Below the pieces are notes generated by a model. It was not told the DNA's origin. It saw only the letters and a list, made by a program, of their open reading frames with translations, and made no database searches. The position numbers were made by a program, and so were the translations under genes. From Verrucomicrobiales bacterium (GTDB taxonomy: Bacteria; Verrucomicrobiota; Verrucomicrobiia; Limisphaerales; UBA9464), in assembly GCA_027488845.1 (NCBI GenBank), contig JAIYBC010000065.1, forward strand, positions 62,001 through 126,000: a DNA stretch of 64,000 nt. Direction: 5' to 3'. Below, in pieces: positions 1 to 9,253 of this stretch. Position 1 is the stretch's first letter; the number at the start of each line of letters is the position of its first letter.

Positions 1-1575
1 GCCGGTCTTGTCGAAGACCACCGTGTCCACCCGGGCGAGGATCTCGGCGACGTGGGGGTTCTTGAGGTACACGCCCACCCGTCCGAGCACCCGTTGGGCG
101 GTACCCAGGGTGAACGGCGCGGCGAGGGCCAAGGCGCAGGGGCAGGCGACGATGAGCACCGAGGTGAAGGCCTTGAAGCCGCGGGAGGCGTCGCCGGCGG
201 CGATCCAGCCCAGCGCCGAGGCGACGGCGATGGCGAGGATGATCCAGGTGAACCGGCGGCTGTAGGCGTTGGTGATGCGGTCGATGCCCTCGCCGCGGTC
301 CTTGCGGAACGCGTCCTGGTTCCAAAGCGAGGTCAGGTAGCTCTGGGAGACCGGCTTGACGGTGGCGACCTCGATCAGGCCAGCGGCCTGGCGTCCGCCC
401 GCGTGGATGAGGTCGCCGACCCCGCGCGTCACCGGCTGGGATTCGCCGGTCACGAAGGCGTAGTCGATGAGGGCTTCGCCGCGGACCAGGCGGGCGTCGG
501 CGGGAACCAGTTCGCCGTGTCGCAGCACCAGCGTGTCGCCGACGGCAAGCTGGGAGAGCGCAACCCGCTCCTCGCCGGCCACACCGCGACGCGTCACGGC
601 CAACGGGAAGAAGGAGCGGTAGTCGCGGTCGAAGGCGAGCCGGTCGTAGGACTTGCGCTGGAAGACCTGTCCGCAGAGGAGGAAGAACAGCAGCCCGGCC
701 ATCGAGTCGAAGTAGCCGTCACCGCGCCCCGTGATCACCTCGTAGGCGCTCTGTCCGAAGATGGCGAGCAGGCCCGCGGCAATGGGGATCTCGATCACCG
801 CGGCGCGGGCGCGAAGGCCGTTCCAGGCCGCCTGCCAGTAGCCGAGGGCGCTGTAGAGAAGCACCGGGAGCGCGAGGACCAGCTGGATCTTGCCGGTCAT
901 CGCGCGGAAGGCCGGTCCGTGGACGCTGTCGAGTCCGAGATAGGCGGCGATCGCGAAGAGCATCGAGTTGCCGAAGGCGAATCCGGCCACGCCGAGCTGC
1001 AGCCACAGCCGGCGGGAGATCCCGGAGGCGGGCTTCGCGTCGAGGTCCGAGGACTTCAGGTCGGGCTCGTAGCCGAGAGAAGCCATCAACGAAACCACCT
1101 CGGAAAGCCGGATGGACGGCGTCTCGAACGTGATGGAGACCTCGCGGCGCAGGAAGTTCACCCGCGACTGGCCGATGCCGGACCGCAGCCGGAAGAGGTT
1201 CTCGAGAAGCCAGATGCACGCGGTGCAGTGGATCGCGGGAACCCGGAAGGAGACCCGTGTCTGGCGGGCGTCCGAGAAGTCCACGATCCGTTCCCGCACC
1301 TCGGGCACGTCCAGGAAGTCGAAGCGGTCCGCCGGACCCGGGTTCCCTCCCCGCACGCCATCGGTCCCGCCCATCCGGTAGAGATCCTCCATGCCCCCGG
1401 CCTTGAGGATCTCGAAGACGGCGACACAGCCCTGGCAGCAGAAGTCCCGTTCGTCCCGGCTGAGCCGCGTCGTCCCACAGGGGCTGCCGCAGTGGTGGCA
1501 GGAGGCCACGGACGGAGCGGCGGCGCCGGGGGCGGTTTCGGGGACGGACGGGTTCTTGGGGGCACGGGTGCTCAC
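1..1575 (-). CDS. CcoI/FixI-type copper-translocating P-type ATPase, 3' part missing
   Basis: This is an inner-membrane heavy-metal P-type ATPase, predicted to export Cu(I), possibly for cytochrome oxidase assembly. The first 525 codons are present. The N-terminus carries the cysteine-rich metal-binding domain of the FixI/CcoI branch (C26xxC29, C33, FCCQGC at 45-50), followed by an HMA-like domain with CTAC at 117-120. The actuator motif TGES, the transmembrane CPC motif (478-480) and the phosphorylation motif DKTG (D522) follow. The window edge cuts the gene directly after DKTG, so the ATP-binding half is lost. No ATG fits this frame, so the start is taken as the GTG at 1575. No ccoNOP genes are in view, so the link to a cbb3 oxidase is by family only. 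Confidence 0.9.
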   Translation of the reverse strand, partial: MSTRAPKNPSVPETAPGAAAPSVASCHHCGSPCGTTRLSRDERDFCCQGCVAVFEILKAGGMEDLYRMGGTDGVRGGNPGPADRFDFLDVPEVRERIVDFSDARQTRVSFRVPAIHCTACIWLLENLFRLRSGIGQSRVNFLRREVSITFETPSIRLSEVVSLMASLGYEPDLKSSDLDAKPASGISRRLWLQLGVAGFAFGNSMLFAIAAYLGLDSVHGPAFRAMTGKIQLVLALPVLLYSALGYWQAAWNGLRARAAVIEIPIAAGLLAIFGQSAYEVITGRGDGYFDSMAGLLFFLLCGQVFQRKSYDRLAFDRDYRSFFPLAVTRRGVAGEERVALSQLAVGDTLVLRHGELVPADARLVRGEALIDYAFVTGESQPVTRGVGDLIHAGGRQAAGLIEVATVKPVSQSYLTSLWNQDAFRKDRGEGIDRITNAYSRRFTWIILAIAVASALGWIAAGDASRGFKAFTSVLIVACPCALALAAPFTLGTAQRVLGRVGVYLKNPHVAEILARVDTVVFDKTG

Positions 1576-1745
1576 GACGCGGCCCGAACATTGCCGGGGA
1601 GGCGCGGAGCTACTTCGCGGAAATTGCCACGGTGGAGACGCCGTTTGTTGCAGGATTCCCGCGGCCGGTGCTGTACCGGCGTTTCAAAGGGGACCGTGCG
1701 CCTATTGGAAAGGCGGCAGAACTAACGGAGCAGCCCATCGAGGCC

Positions 1746-2558
1746 TCATTCGCCCGGGCTGCCTGGAACCGCGGGTTCGGATCCGGGCTCACGGAAGTTG
1801 GCGACGCGCAGACGGGTCGGGCGCATCGACTCGACATGGGTGTCGTAGAAGAGGGCGTTCATCACGCCGCCATGCCGGGTGGGGTAGTGGGAGTCGTTCG
1901 TGAAGGGGACCCAAGGCGGACGCGGGACGCGGGGAACCCGGCTGTCGGAGCATCCGGGGCTCCGCCGGTGGTCCCAGACGACGATCCGATCGGACGGCTG
2001 GGTCACCTCGGAGTCGCGCCGCGCCATCGGGGAACCGGTGGAGTAGTTCATGGCGTAGCCGCACTGCCATTTCCGTTCCACCGGGCACTTGAAGATGTTG
2101 GTCGTCTTGAAATAGGGGAAGAGCAGGCCCGGGGTGTAGCCGGCGCCCGGGACTCCGTCGGGAACCTGGGTGGGATCGTACGGGGCCCACCAGGTTTCCC
2201 CGGGTCCGGTCGACGGCGGCACGTTCGGCGCGGTCCCGCTCGGGACGCCGGCGTTGAGCCCGTAAGGATCGTCCGGGGTGTCCGGACACACTCGATACGG
2301 TACGTTCACGTCGCCGTTGGCATCCCGGTAGAGCATGTAGGCCAGGCCGATCTGCCGGAGGTTGTTCACGCACGCCGTCTGCTGGCCCTTTGCTTTAGCC
2401 CTGCCCAGCGCCGGCAGCAGCATCCCCGCGAGGATGGCGATGATCGCCACCACCACTAGGAGCTCGATCAGGGTGAAGCCGCACCGCACCGCACCGCCGT
2501 ATCCCCAGTCATCCTTTTCCATGAGCCAAAGCCCAATCAGTTCCGTTATCTTTTTCAA
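1746..2558 (-). CDS. Prepilin-type N-terminal cleavage/methylation protein (pseudopilin 1)
   Basis: A 270-residue protein with a type IV pilin-like N-terminus. The prepilin peptidase site is G27/F28, followed by FTLIE with the conserved Glu at mature position 5 (E32), a hydrophobic helix, and the [12 protein letters not shown] stretch usual in Verrucomicrobia and Planctomycetes. The rest is the H-X9-DG-like domain of this expanded family, ending with a pattern of a displayed short-lived surface or secretion pseudopilin. No pilus or type II secretion gene is nearby, so it is one of the many orphan copies seen in these phyla. The 27-residue leader is long, so the true start could be one of the internal methionines. 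A second copy lies at 15288-16034. Confidence 0.85.
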   Translation of the reverse strand: MKKITELIGLWLMEKDDWGYGGAVRCGFTLIELLVVVAIIAILAGMLLPALGRAKAKGQQTACVNNLRQIGLAYMLYRDANGDVNVPYRVCPDTPDDPYGLNAGVPSGTAPNVPPSTGPGETWWAPYDPTQVPDGVPGAGYTPGLLFPYFKTTNIFKCPVERKWQCGYAMNYSTGSPMARRDSEVTQPSDRIVVWDHRRSPGCSDSRVPRVPRPPWVPFTNDSHYPTRHGGVMNALFYDTHVESMRPTRLRVANFREPGSEPAVPGSPGE

Positions 2559-2621
2559 TAGATATCGGATCGCAGCCGGGAGACCGCAGGCTTGGGGTCT
2601 GGGGACGGGAGCCGGTGGGCG

Positions 2622-2999
2622 TCAGGGGGCGGCGAGGAACCGACGGAGGCGTTCCCAGTTGGGCTGGGTGGAGGCCAGAGCCTGCCGTTCCATCTCACGG
2701 TAGAGGCCTAGGACCTGTTCGCCGGACTGGGTCAGGCGTGCGCCGCCACGCGTGTTGCCACCGCGCTCGGCGACGACCAGCGGCTCGCGGAAGCAGCCGT
2801 TCATCGTACGTACCAGGCCCCACGCCCGCATGTAGGACATCCCCATGCGGGACGCGGCCTGGGCGATGCTGCCGGTGTCGCGGATGCCCTCGAGGAGGTC
2901 GGCCTTGCCGGGACCCATGGCGATCTCCTCACCCAGCCCAACCTGAAGGCGCGCCCTGAGCCGGGGCGGATGGGACGCGGTTGGGCGGTTCCGTGGCAT
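2622..2999 (-). CDS. ModE-like winged-helix DNA-binding protein (N-terminal domain only)
   Basis: A 125-residue protein matching the LysR-like DNA-binding domain of ModE. The pattern runs from GxGKADLLEGI through SIAQAASRMGMSY (the helix-turn-helix) to the wing around GGNTRGGARLT. In ModE proper a C-terminal MOP pair binds molybdate. That half is absent here, so any ligand sensing must come from a partner or not occur. Such short ModE-like proteins are common and are usually annotated as molybdenum-dependent regulators or LysR-family proteins, but no molybdate transporter is visible. The start could also be the internal ATG at about residue 28 (MGPGKADLLE), which fits the family's usual beginning. 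Confidence 0.8.
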   Translation of the reverse strand: MPRNRPTASHPPRLRARLQVGLGEEIAMGPGKADLLEGIRDTGSIAQAASRMGMSYMRAWGLVRTMNGCFREPLVVAERGGNTRGGARLTQSGEQVLGLYREMERQALASTQPNWERLRRFLAAP

Positions 3000-3014
3000 G
3001 GCTTCCGGGGCCGC

Positions 3015-3758
3015 TCAGCCGACGTTCTGGCTCTCGACCCAGCGGACCGCGTGCCGGACCAGCTCGGTGGCGTTGGAGAGCTCCAGCTTCTCCTTGATGT
3101 GCCCGCGGTGCACGTCGACGGTCTTCGTGCTGAGCCCGAGCTGCTCCGCGATGTCCCGCGTGGTGCGCCCCTGGCCGATCAGCTGGAAGATCTCGAACTC
3201 GCGGTCGCTCAGCTTCTCGATCGGCGAACTCGATCCGCGCGGACGACGGCCGGTCATCGCGTCCAGGAGGGTCGCCGACATGCGGGCGCTGACGTAGACG
3301 CGTCCTTCCAGGACCTGCCGGATGGCCGCCAGCAGGGCCTCGCCGCCGGCCTCCTTCATCACGTAGCCACGCGCCCCGGCCCGCAGCACACGCTCCGCAT
3401 AGATCATCTCGTCGTGCATCGAGACCACCAGGATCGGCTGGTCCGGATGCAGGCTGAGGACGTCCTTGATGAACTCCACGCCGGAACGCCCGGGCATGGT
3501 GAGGTCGGTGACCAGCAGGTCGGGACCCTCGCGCGCCATCAGGGCGAGAGCCTCGGCCGGTGAGGACGCCTCGCAGCAGACCTCGATGTCCGGCTGGCGG
3601 TTGATGATCATCGAGAGACCGGCTCGCATGAGCGGATGGTCGTCCACGAGCAGCAGCCGGCTCCTCGCGGGCTTGGACGGCTTCGACGCGGCCCGCGTGC
3701 GGCTCTTGGAGGGCGCGGCAGGGACGGCCGGCGAGGTCGGCTTGCGGGAAGGCTTCAT
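3015..3758 (-). CDS. NarL/LuxR-family response regulator
   Basis: A 247-residue two-component regulator. A basic Ala/Ser/Lys-rich extension of about 33 residues precedes a receiver domain with the acidic pair D39-D40, phosphoacceptor D85 (VTDLTMPG) and the conserved K in the VMKEA segment. The C-terminal LuxR helix-turn-helix covers about 175-247 ([18 protein letters not shown]). The start at 3758 is chosen because it overlaps the stop codon of the upstream kinase gene by four bases (ATGA), a sign of translational coupling. It is almost certainly the partner of that kinase. The signal and target genes cannot be read from the sequence. Confidence 0.93.
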   Translation of the reverse strand: MKPSRKPTSPAVPAAPSKSRTRAASKPSKPARSRLLLVDDHPLMRAGLSMIINRQPDIEVCCEASSPAEALALMAREGPDLLVTDLTMPGRSGVEFIKDVLSLHPDQPILVVSMHDEMIYAERVLRAGARGYVMKEAGGEALLAAIRQVLEGRVYVSARMSATLLDAMTGRRPRGSSSPIEKLSDREFEIFQLIGQGRTTRDIAEQLGLSTKTVDVHRGHIKEKLELSNATELVRHAVRWVESQNVG

Positions 3759-4918
3759 GGCTGGACCGGGACGATCCCGAGGCTGCCCTCCGAGACGGAA
3801 CAGCGGAGCCGCGTCCCCTTGCCCGGGCTCGACTGGATGCGCAGCTCCGCGCCGATCAACCCGGCCCGATAACGCATGACCCGCAGGCCGATGCCCGAAC
3901 CGTCGCCCGTCCGCGTCACGAAACCATGCCCGTCGTCGTCGACCTCCAGCACCAGGTTCCCACGGGTCCGCGCCAACCGGATGCGGATCGCGCCGGGCTG
4001 CCCGTGTTTCAGCGCGTTGTTCACCGCTTCCTGGGCGATCCGGTAAAGATGCAAGGCCACGTGCGGATCCGGGATCGGAACAGCCGTCGGACACTCCAGG
4101 GTGCACGGGGTCCGGGCCAGGGTGCGGGTCGTCTCGGCCAGTTCCCGGAGCGCATCGGACAAACCCTCCTCCTCCATGGCGACCGGGGAGAGCCCATGGG
4201 ACAGCTGACGGGTCTGGGTGACGGTGGACCGCAGCTGCCGCGCGAGTTCGCGCAAAGACCGGCCCGCCTCGGGCGAAAGGGAGTCGAACTCCTGCACGAG
4301 ACCCTGGACGTAGAGTTCCAGTGCGGTGAGATGCTGGCCGAGCCCGTCGTGGAGATCCCGGCCGATGCGCCGCTGCTCGCGGTCGCTCACCTCCAGCAGC
4401 TCGCGCTCAAGCCGCTTGCGCCGGGTGATGTCGGTGCGGATGGAGACGTATTGGAACGGAACCCCGTCGCTCCCGAGGAACGGCACGATCGTGGTGTCCA
4501 CCCAGTAGGGGGTCCCCTGCTTCGTCCGGTTCATGATCTCCCCCTTCCAGACCCGGCCGCTCCGGATGGTCTTCCAGAGTCCGGTGAAGAAGGCCTTCGG
4601 ATGGTGGCCGGAATTGAGGATGCGGTGGTTGCGGCCGATCAGCTCGTCGAGTCCGTATCCGGAGATCTGGCAGAAGCGCCGGTTGGCGTGGGTGATGGTC
4701 CCCTCGGCATCGGTGATCGCGACGATCGAGTGCTCGTCCAGGGCGGACTTGATGTCGCGCAGCTCCTTGCGGGTGGCCTCCATCACCTTCTCGAATTCAC
4801 GGCGCGGAGTCGGGTGGCTGCGGCCGGAGACCGGGGGCGGCATGCGGACCTGGGCAGGACGCCTCCGCGGGCTCCGGGGCTTCTTCCCGGATTGGATTCG
4901 GTCCGTGGCGGGCTTCAC
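3755..4918 (-). CDS. PAS-domain sensor histidine kinase, HisKA_3 (NarX/DesK) type
   Basis: A 387-residue kinase with no transmembrane segment or signal peptide, so it should sense a cytoplasmic signal. A basic N-terminal tail and a short coiled-coil (about 40-60) lead into one PAS domain (about 60-165) that includes a PAC-like end. The dimerisation and phosphotransfer domain has H190 in the [11 protein letters not shown] motif. The ATPase domain at about 270-380 has an N-box ([10 protein letters not shown]) and G-boxes ([15 protein letters not shown]). The PAS sequence resembles aerotaxis-type domains, but no heme or flavin ligand can be assigned by eye. It overlaps the response regulator gene by four bases, which defines an operon. 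Confidence 0.93.
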   Translation of the reverse strand: MKPATDRIQSGKKPRSPRRRPAQVRMPPPVSGRSHPTPRREFEKVMEATRKELRDIKSALDEHSIVAITDAEGTITHANRRFCQISGYGLDELIGRNHRILNSGHHPKAFFTGLWKTIRSGRVWKGEIMNRTKQGTPYWVDTTIVPFLGSDGVPFQYVSIRTDITRRKRLERELLEVSDREQRRIGRDLHDGLGQHLTALELYVQGLVQEFDSLSPEAGRSLRELARQLRSTVTQTRQLSHGLSPVAMEEEGLSDALRELAETTRTLARTPCTLECPTAVPIPDPHVALHLYRIAQEAVNNALKHGQPGAIRIRLARTRGNLVLEVDDDGHGFVTRTGDGSGIGLRVMRYRAGLIGAELRIQSSPGKGTRLRCSVSEGSLGIVPVQP

Positions 4919-5085
4919 GTCGGCACTCTACGGACCCGGCCTTCCCGGTGCGACAGAAAGGTGCCCCGCCGAACCCGCTTCGGACGGAACCCACGGATGG
5001 AACCGTCAGGCGGAAACCGCGATTCCACTCCCGGCCCTTGGCGAATCCGCGGCCCTGTGTGGAGTCTCCCGCCTGCATCGTCGGT

Positions 5086-5970
5086 TCAGCCTCCGGCGAA
5101 CAGCCGGCCCCGGTATTCGGTCGGCGACTGGCGGACGATCTTCTTGAACACGCGGTTGAAGTGGGTGAGGGACTGGAAGCCGACCTCGTAGGCGATCTCG
5201 CTGATGCGGAGGTTGGGGTTGAGCAGGAGGTTCTTCGCCTTCTCCACACGGACCCGGGAGACGTACTCGGTGAAGTGGATCCCGGTGTGCTTCTTGAAGA
5301 TCTTGCAGAAGTAGTAGAGGCTCGTGTGCACCGACTTGGCGACCTCTCCGAGGGAGATGTCGTCGGCGTGGTGTTCCTCGATGTACTGCTTGGCCCGGGT
5401 GATCACCGGCGGCTCCGCGTTGGCGCCCTGGACCGCGATCTGGTTGCTCTTCATCGACAGGTGGTCGGCGAAGATCTTCAGCAGCTCGGTGACCGACTCG
5501 ATCTTGCGCTGCGGCATCACCGCGGTGCCCATGAACGCGTCGCGGGCGCGGTCGTTGTCGATGTCGACGCCGAGCTTGCCCGCCTCGTCGACGGCGCGCC
5601 GGAAGGCGGCGGGCGTCGGACGGGTGCGCATGACCTGGCCGGTCTGGAGGAATCCGATGGTCTCCTCGCCGAGCTTCACCGGGACGGCCGTCTCGCTCAG
5701 GCCGTAGGGGCAGGTCATCGTGCAGGCCTCGGTCTTCGCCGACTCCGCGAGACGCTCCTGGAGGTGCAGGCAGGCGGAGCAGGTGCGGCTCTTCTCGGCC
5801 GTCATCGCGCAGAACGCGTTCTCGCCCCGGACCCCGTGCAGCGGCAGCTGCCAGGTCACCGCCGGACGGAGCGTGATCGGCAAGCCGGTCGCCTCGGTGA
5901 AGGCCCGTTGGTATCCCTCGTACATGGGTGAGTTCTTGAGCGTCTCGATCATCTGTCCGTTGGCATTCAT
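5086..5970 (-). CDS. PocR-domain AraC-family transcriptional regulator
   Basis: A 294-residue regulator. Residues about 10-170 form a PocR sensory domain, recognised by its cysteine cluster (FCAMTAEKSRTCSACLHLQ, then CTMTCPYGLSE) and the GETIGFLQTGQV strand. Residues about 190-290 are an AraC-type double helix-turn-helix with the standard C-terminal signature (AYEVGFQSLTHFNRVFKK). PocR domains are proposed to bind small hydrocarbon derivatives, as PocR senses 1,2-propanediol, and in Verrucomicrobia such regulators often sit near sugar-use genes. No obvious target operon lies next to it. A perfect 17-base palindrome about 125 bases upstream of its start is a candidate operator. Confidence 0.92.
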   Translation of the reverse strand: MNANGQMIETLKNSPMYEGYQRAFTEATGLPITLRPAVTWQLPLHGVRGENAFCAMTAEKSRTCSACLHLQERLAESAKTEACTMTCPYGLSETAVPVKLGEETIGFLQTGQVMRTRPTPAAFRRAVDEAGKLGVDIDNDRARDAFMGTAVMPQRKIESVTELLKIFADHLSMKSNQIAVQGANAEPPVITRAKQYIEEHHADDISLGEVAKSVHTSLYYFCKIFKKHTGIHFTEYVSRVRVEKAKNLLLNPNLRISEIAYEVGFQSLTHFNRVFKKIVRQSPTEYRGRLFAGG

Positions 5971-6096
5971 TGGCTTTGTCTTTCCCTCGGCGGCGCAACC
6001 GAACTTGCTCCGCGTGGCGACAATATCGGCCGGAAGGACAAAATCCGGCTATTGGGGCCGCCGCCTGAACTCATCGGGACCCCGCCCGGATGGGGC

Positions 6097-6113
6097 ATAG
6101 GGGAATCCCCTAT
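6097..6113. promoter_or_regulatory. Perfect 17-base palindrome, candidate operator
   Basis: The sequence ATAGGGGAATCCCCTAT has 8-base arms around a single central base. It lies in the region upstream of the PocR-AraC gene (start 5970, minus strand). Its size and symmetry fit a dimeric protein-binding site, and autoregulation by the adjacent regulator is one possibility. It could equally be a remnant of the repeats nearby. Confidence 0.35.
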
Positions 6114-6177
6114 CCGGACCAGCTGGGAAGCCCGATCGGACCGGCGTCGATACCATCGAATCCATTCGGAAGGGACT

Positions 6178-6212
6178 CTCACGAAAAGACGCGAAGGCGC
6201 GAAGAGACAGAG
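6178..6212 (+). repeat. Single arm of the dispersed CACGCGGAGGCGCGGAG-type repeat
   Basis: A degenerate copy of the repeat arm (cacgaaaagacgcgaaggcg and following bases). No matching opposite arm is seen nearby, unlike the three paired elements at 6321-6419, 18262-18361 and 19709-19792. Confidence 0.5.
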
Positions 6213-6320
6213 GGAAGCTTGTGAGGAAGCCGGACAGGACGCGGATGGGTGGTTGCCATTTGGGCCGTGGGGAGAAACCCCTCTCCGTCTGAGCGGAAGA
6301 GATCCCCCGGCATTGGCATC

Positions 6321-6419
6321 CACGCGGAGGCGCGGAGAGCGCTGAGGCTGGGGCACCCAATCCGAGGTTGCTTTAGGGAATCGTCGGTCCCGGCTCCGCG
6401 CCCTCCGCGCCTCCGCGTG
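6321..6419. repeat. Inverted-repeat element, copy 1
   Basis: The left arm 6321-6337 (cacgcggaggcgcggag) and the right arm 6403-6419 are perfect inverted complements over 17 bases, with a 65-base spacer. Imperfect pairing continues inward (GCTGAGGC against GCTCCGCG). The same arms recur at 18262-18361 and 19709-19792, always between genes. Confidence 0.75.
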
Positions 6420-6545
6420 ACCCTTCTCCCGACCGACAGCACGACGACAAAGCCCAGGGCGGTTCATCGCACCAAAACACGCAGGACGGCGAACGGTCGG
6501 GGCGGGTTCTTGGCGTGAGGTCCGTCTCCGCTCCCGCCAACGGGA

Positions 6546-7439
6546 TCAGAACACCTCGGCGCGGAGTCCGCTGACCTCGCGCACACGGCGTGCGATCTGG
6601 GACAGGGACCGCAGGGGCAGGTGTCCGCAGGAGGAGGACTGCGTCGGACGCGTCGCGGAATAGACCTGAACCAGCGGGATGGCGGCCCCGGCATCCTTCA
6701 GTTCCCGGAGCCGGCGGGCGTAGACGTCCACCTCGGCCGCGCTGGGGCCGACGCCGTTGACGGTGGCGAAGAGGCTCTGGATGACCACCGGACGCCGACG
6801 GGCCAGGGAGAGCAGGTTCTCGAGCACGGTCTCGATGGTGCAGTCGGGCCGGTTGACGCGGTCCATGTGGTCCTGCGAACCGGCGTCCAGCTTGGCCCAC
6901 ACCTCGTCATGCACGGTGAAGAGGGTGAGTCCCTCCTGGACCTCGCGGCTTCCGAGGCCGGTGCCGTTGGTGAGGAGGACCATCTTGAAGAACGGATACC
7001 GGCCGCGCGCGCGGAGGTGGACGACCTCCTCGACGACCTCGTTGAAGTTCGGACAGAGCGTCGGTTCGCCGTCGCCGCTCAGGGCGACATGACGGAGCCG
7101 GACCAGTTCCTCGGGCAGGGCCCGGTAGGCGGGTCGAAGGCGCACGTTGCCGCTCCAGACCTCCGCCAAAGTCGCCGCCAGTTCCTCGCCGACGCGGGCG
7201 GCGTCCACGGCCTGGGGCAGCTGGAACGGCCTCGGGGAGGACTCGCAATAGGTGCAGCGGAAGTTGCAGCAGTGCCCTGGCGAAAGGTTGATCCCGATGG
7301 AAAGGCCCCGGGCGCGTGGGGAAACCACGGTGTACACGAGTTCACGGCCGCCGAAGTCCCGTGGACATCCGAACGCCGTCATGACACCCGTCGGCGACGG
7401 CCGCGCCGTGGTGGGTTCCTGCGTGTAGAGCTCGTTCAT
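6546..7439 (-). CDS. Radical SAM protein of the COG0731/wyosine-like type
   Basis: A 297-residue radical S-adenosylmethionine enzyme. The iron-sulfur motif is C58xxxC62xxC65 (CNFRCTYC), followed by the glycine-containing segment ALSGDGEPTL typical of the SAM-binding strand, and a LLTNGT strand. This pattern matches the COG0731 group, whose named member TYW1 modifies wybutosine in tRNA, but bacterial members of this group have no established reaction. The start at 7439 is chosen because the frame continues far upstream only as antisense of the next gene. The gene is divergent from the Dabb gene, with about 200 bases between the two starts. The substrate cannot be assigned. Confidence 0.85.
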   Translation of the reverse strand: MNELYTQEPTTARPSPTGVMTAFGCPRDFGGRELVYTVVSPRARGLSIGINLSPGHCCNFRCTYCESSPRPFQLPQAVDAARVGEELAATLAEVWSGNVRLRPAYRALPEELVRLRHVALSGDGEPTLCPNFNEVVEEVVHLRARGRYPFFKMVLLTNGTGLGSREVQEGLTLFTVHDEVWAKLDAGSQDHMDRVNRPDCTIETVLENLLSLARRRPVVIQSLFATVNGVGPSAAEVDVYARRLRELKDAGAAIPLVQVYSATRPTQSSSCGHLPLRSLSQIARRVREVSGLRAEVF

Positions 7440-7588
7440 GGGTTCCCGATCGCCTGCCCCGGAACACCCGATGCCCCGGAGGTCGACGCCTTTCGGGAGG
7501 TGACTGTCGGCTCCGGTCCACGGGGCGCCTAGTCCGTGGTTGGGATTGACCGGACGGAAATTGTCCGACCGCGTGCGCCCTTCCGGGC

Positions 7589-7618
7589 TTGTCCGACAAC
7601 GGCGGACGTTCCTAGCCT
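7589..7618 (+). promoter_or_regulatory. Candidate sigma-70-like promoter for the Dabb-domain gene
   Basis: TTGTCC (7589-7594), an 18-base spacer and TAGCCT (7613-7618), 22 bases before the ATG at 7641. The layout is like that at 11685-11714. It is weak by sequence and supported mainly by position. Confidence 0.3.
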
Positions 7619-7640
7619 GTGGCCGACCCGTCCGCCCTCC

Positions 7641-8027
7641 ATGAAACGTTTCCTCATCCTCGCCGCGGCGCTCGCGCTCGCGTTGACTCTCCCCGCCATG
7701 GCCGCCACCACCAAGAAGCAGAAGGGATCGATCCGCCACGTCGTCGCCTTCAAGTTCAAGGAATCCGCCTCGAAGGAGGACATCAAGAAGGTCGAGGACG
7801 CCTTCCGCGCCCTGAAGCCGAAGATCCCGCAGATCGTGTCCCTCGAGGCCGGCACCAACAACAGCCCGGAAGGCCTCAACAAGGGCTGCACCCACGGCTG
7901 GATCCTGACCTTCGAGTCCGAGAAGGACCGCGACGACTACCTCGTCCATCCCGACCACAAGGAGTTCGGCAAGCTGGTCGGACCGCTGGTCGCGGACGTG
8001 TTCGTGATCGACTTCCGGGCCAAGTGA
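7641..8027 (+). CDS. Secreted Dabb (stress-responsive A/B barrel) domain protein
   Basis: A 128-residue protein. A Sec signal peptide covers about 1-23 (MKRFLILAAALALALTLPAMA). It is followed by a Dabb domain beginning IRHVVAFKFKESAS and including the helix around IKKVEDAFRAL and the DDYLVHPDHKEF segment conserved in the family. Dabb proteins are small dimeric alpha/beta barrels. Characterised ones include plant stress proteins and polyketide or cannabinoid cyclases, but most bacterial secreted forms are of unknown function. The start at 7641 is chosen because it begins the signal peptide. Longer forms of the frame lack one. Confidence 0.88.
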   Translation: MKRFLILAAALALALTLPAMAATTKKQKGSIRHVVAFKFKESASKEDIKKVEDAFRALKPKIPQIVSLEAGTNNSPEGLNKGCTHGWILTFESEKDRDDYLVHPDHKEFGKLVGPLVADVFVIDFRAK

Positions 8028-8088
8028 CCCGGCGGCGTCTTCCCGGCGCGATCCGCGCCGGGAGAACCTCCGACGCCCCAACCTCCGC

Positions 8089-9096
8089 ATGCTCTGCTTC
8101 GTCACGGGCGCCTCGGGATTCGTCGGCGCCAACCTGGTCCACGCCCTGAACGCGCGGGGGCACCGCGTCCGGACGCTCCTCCGTCCCGGCGCGGACCTCC
8201 GGGGACTCGTCGGCGCCGACCACGAGGCCGTGGCCGGGGACCTGACCGATCCCGTGGATTCCCTCGCCCGCGCGATGCGGGGTTGCGACTGGTGCTTCCA
8301 CGTCGCTGCGAGCTACGCGCTGTGGCTTCCGGACTACGCCCCGATGTTCCGGGCCAACGTCGACGGCACCCGGAACGTCCTCCAGGCCGCGCACCAGGCC
8401 GGCTGCTCGCGCATCGTCTACACCAGCACCGTGGGCTGCATCGGACTGCCGAAGCCCGGCACGGACGGCACGGTCCGGCCCACCGACGAATCCACGCCGG
8501 TCGCGGAGTCCCAGATGTCGAATCCCTACAAGCTCTCCAAGTGGCGGGCCGAGGTGGTGGCCCGGGAACTGGCGGCGAAGGGCCTGCCGGTGGTGGTGGT
8601 CAATCCCAGCGCCCCGATCGGGCCGCGCGACGTGAAGCCGACCCCGACGGGCAAGGTCATCGTCGACTTCCTGCGCCGCGCGATGCCGGCGTACCTGGAC
8701 ACCGGCCTGAACTGGGTCCATGTGCGGGACGTCTGCGAAGGCCACATCCTCGCCGCCGAGAAGGGCCGGATCGGCCAGCGCTACATCCTCGGCCACCAGG
8801 ACGGCAACTGGACGATGAAGCAGGCCCTCGACGTCCTCGCCGAGATCACCGGCATCCCGGCCCCGCGCTTCCGCGTCCCCTACGGCGTCGCCTGGACCGC
8901 GGCGCAGGTGGACGAGGTCGTCGCGAAATTCACCGGCAAGCCGCCGAAGGCCCCCATCGCCGGCGTCCGCATGGCCGCCTACAAGATGTGGTTCGACCCT
9001 TCCAAGGCCGTGCGCGAACTGGGCCTGCCCCAGACGCCTCCGCGACAGGCGCTGTCCGACGCGGTCGACTGGTTCCGGTCACACGGGATGGCGTGA
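8089..9096 (+). CDS. NAD(P)-dependent epimerase/dehydratase, HpnA-like
   Basis: A 335-residue short-chain dehydrogenase of the extended (epimerase) class. The Rossmann motif TGASGFVG lies at 6-13, followed by the AGDLTD strand and the catalytic Y147xxxK151 with an upstream STVG segment supplying the Ser. The overall pattern (HVAASYALW, NPSAPIGPRDVKPTPTG, YILGHQDGNWTMKQ) closely matches HpnA, the hopanoid-associated sugar epimerase family. No squalene-hopene cyclase or other hpn gene is in view, so a role in hopanoid side-chain synthesis is a family-based inference. It lies 61 bases after the Dabb gene and may share its transcript. Confidence 0.88.
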   Translation: MLCFVTGASGFVGANLVHALNARGHRVRTLLRPGADLRGLVGADHEAVAGDLTDPVDSLARAMRGCDWCFHVAASYALWLPDYAPMFRANVDGTRNVLQAAHQAGCSRIVYTSTVGCIGLPKPGTDGTVRPTDESTPVAESQMSNPYKLSKWRAEVVARELAAKGLPVVVVNPSAPIGPRDVKPTPTGKVIVDFLRRAMPAYLDTGLNWVHVRDVCEGHILAAEKGRIGQRYILGHQDGNWTMKQALDVLAEITGIPAPRFRVPYGVAWTAAQVDEVVAKFTGKPPKAPIAGVRMAAYKMWFDPSKAVRELGLPQTPPRQALSDAVDWFRSHGMA

Positions 9097-9142
9097 GAGT
9101 GGTGGGGTTGGCTTGAAGGGCGGCGACGCCAGACCCCAGTCG

Positions 9143-9198
9143 CCCGATGCCCGATGCCCGATGCCCGATGCCCGATGCCCGACGCCCGACACCCGACA
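9143..9198 (+). repeat. CCCGATG heptamer tandem array
   Basis: Five perfect copies of CCCGATG (9143-9177) are followed by three drifting copies (CCCGACG, CCCGACA, CCCGACA). The array sits between the HpnA-like gene and the CPBP protease gene. A second, unrelated heptamer array lies at 14711-14738. Confidence 0.9.
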
Positions 9199-9253
9199 CC
9201 CGCCCCCAATTCCCCGCTTGCCCTGCCCCCGTTCGCGCCGGTATCTCGCCGCG

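Larger units (their letters stand above)
5971..6545. other. Intergenic region with palindrome and dispersed repeats, no gene seen
   Basis: About 575 bases between the AraC-family gene and the end of the radical SAM gene. It holds a 17-base palindrome (6097-6113), one lone repeat arm (6178-6212) and one full inverted-repeat element (6321-6419), each listed separately. Short open frames here translate into the repetitive Arg-rich peptides such repeats always produce and show no coding features. Confidence 0.7.

Noticed and set aside
9143-9198. CRISPR-like array
   Set aside because: The unit is a seven-base direct repeat with no spacers, so it is a simple tandem array.
9113-9253. A longer N-terminus for the CPBP protease
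   Set aside because: The extra residues come from the CCCGATG heptamer array and form a repetitive peptide, so the ATG at 9254 is used.
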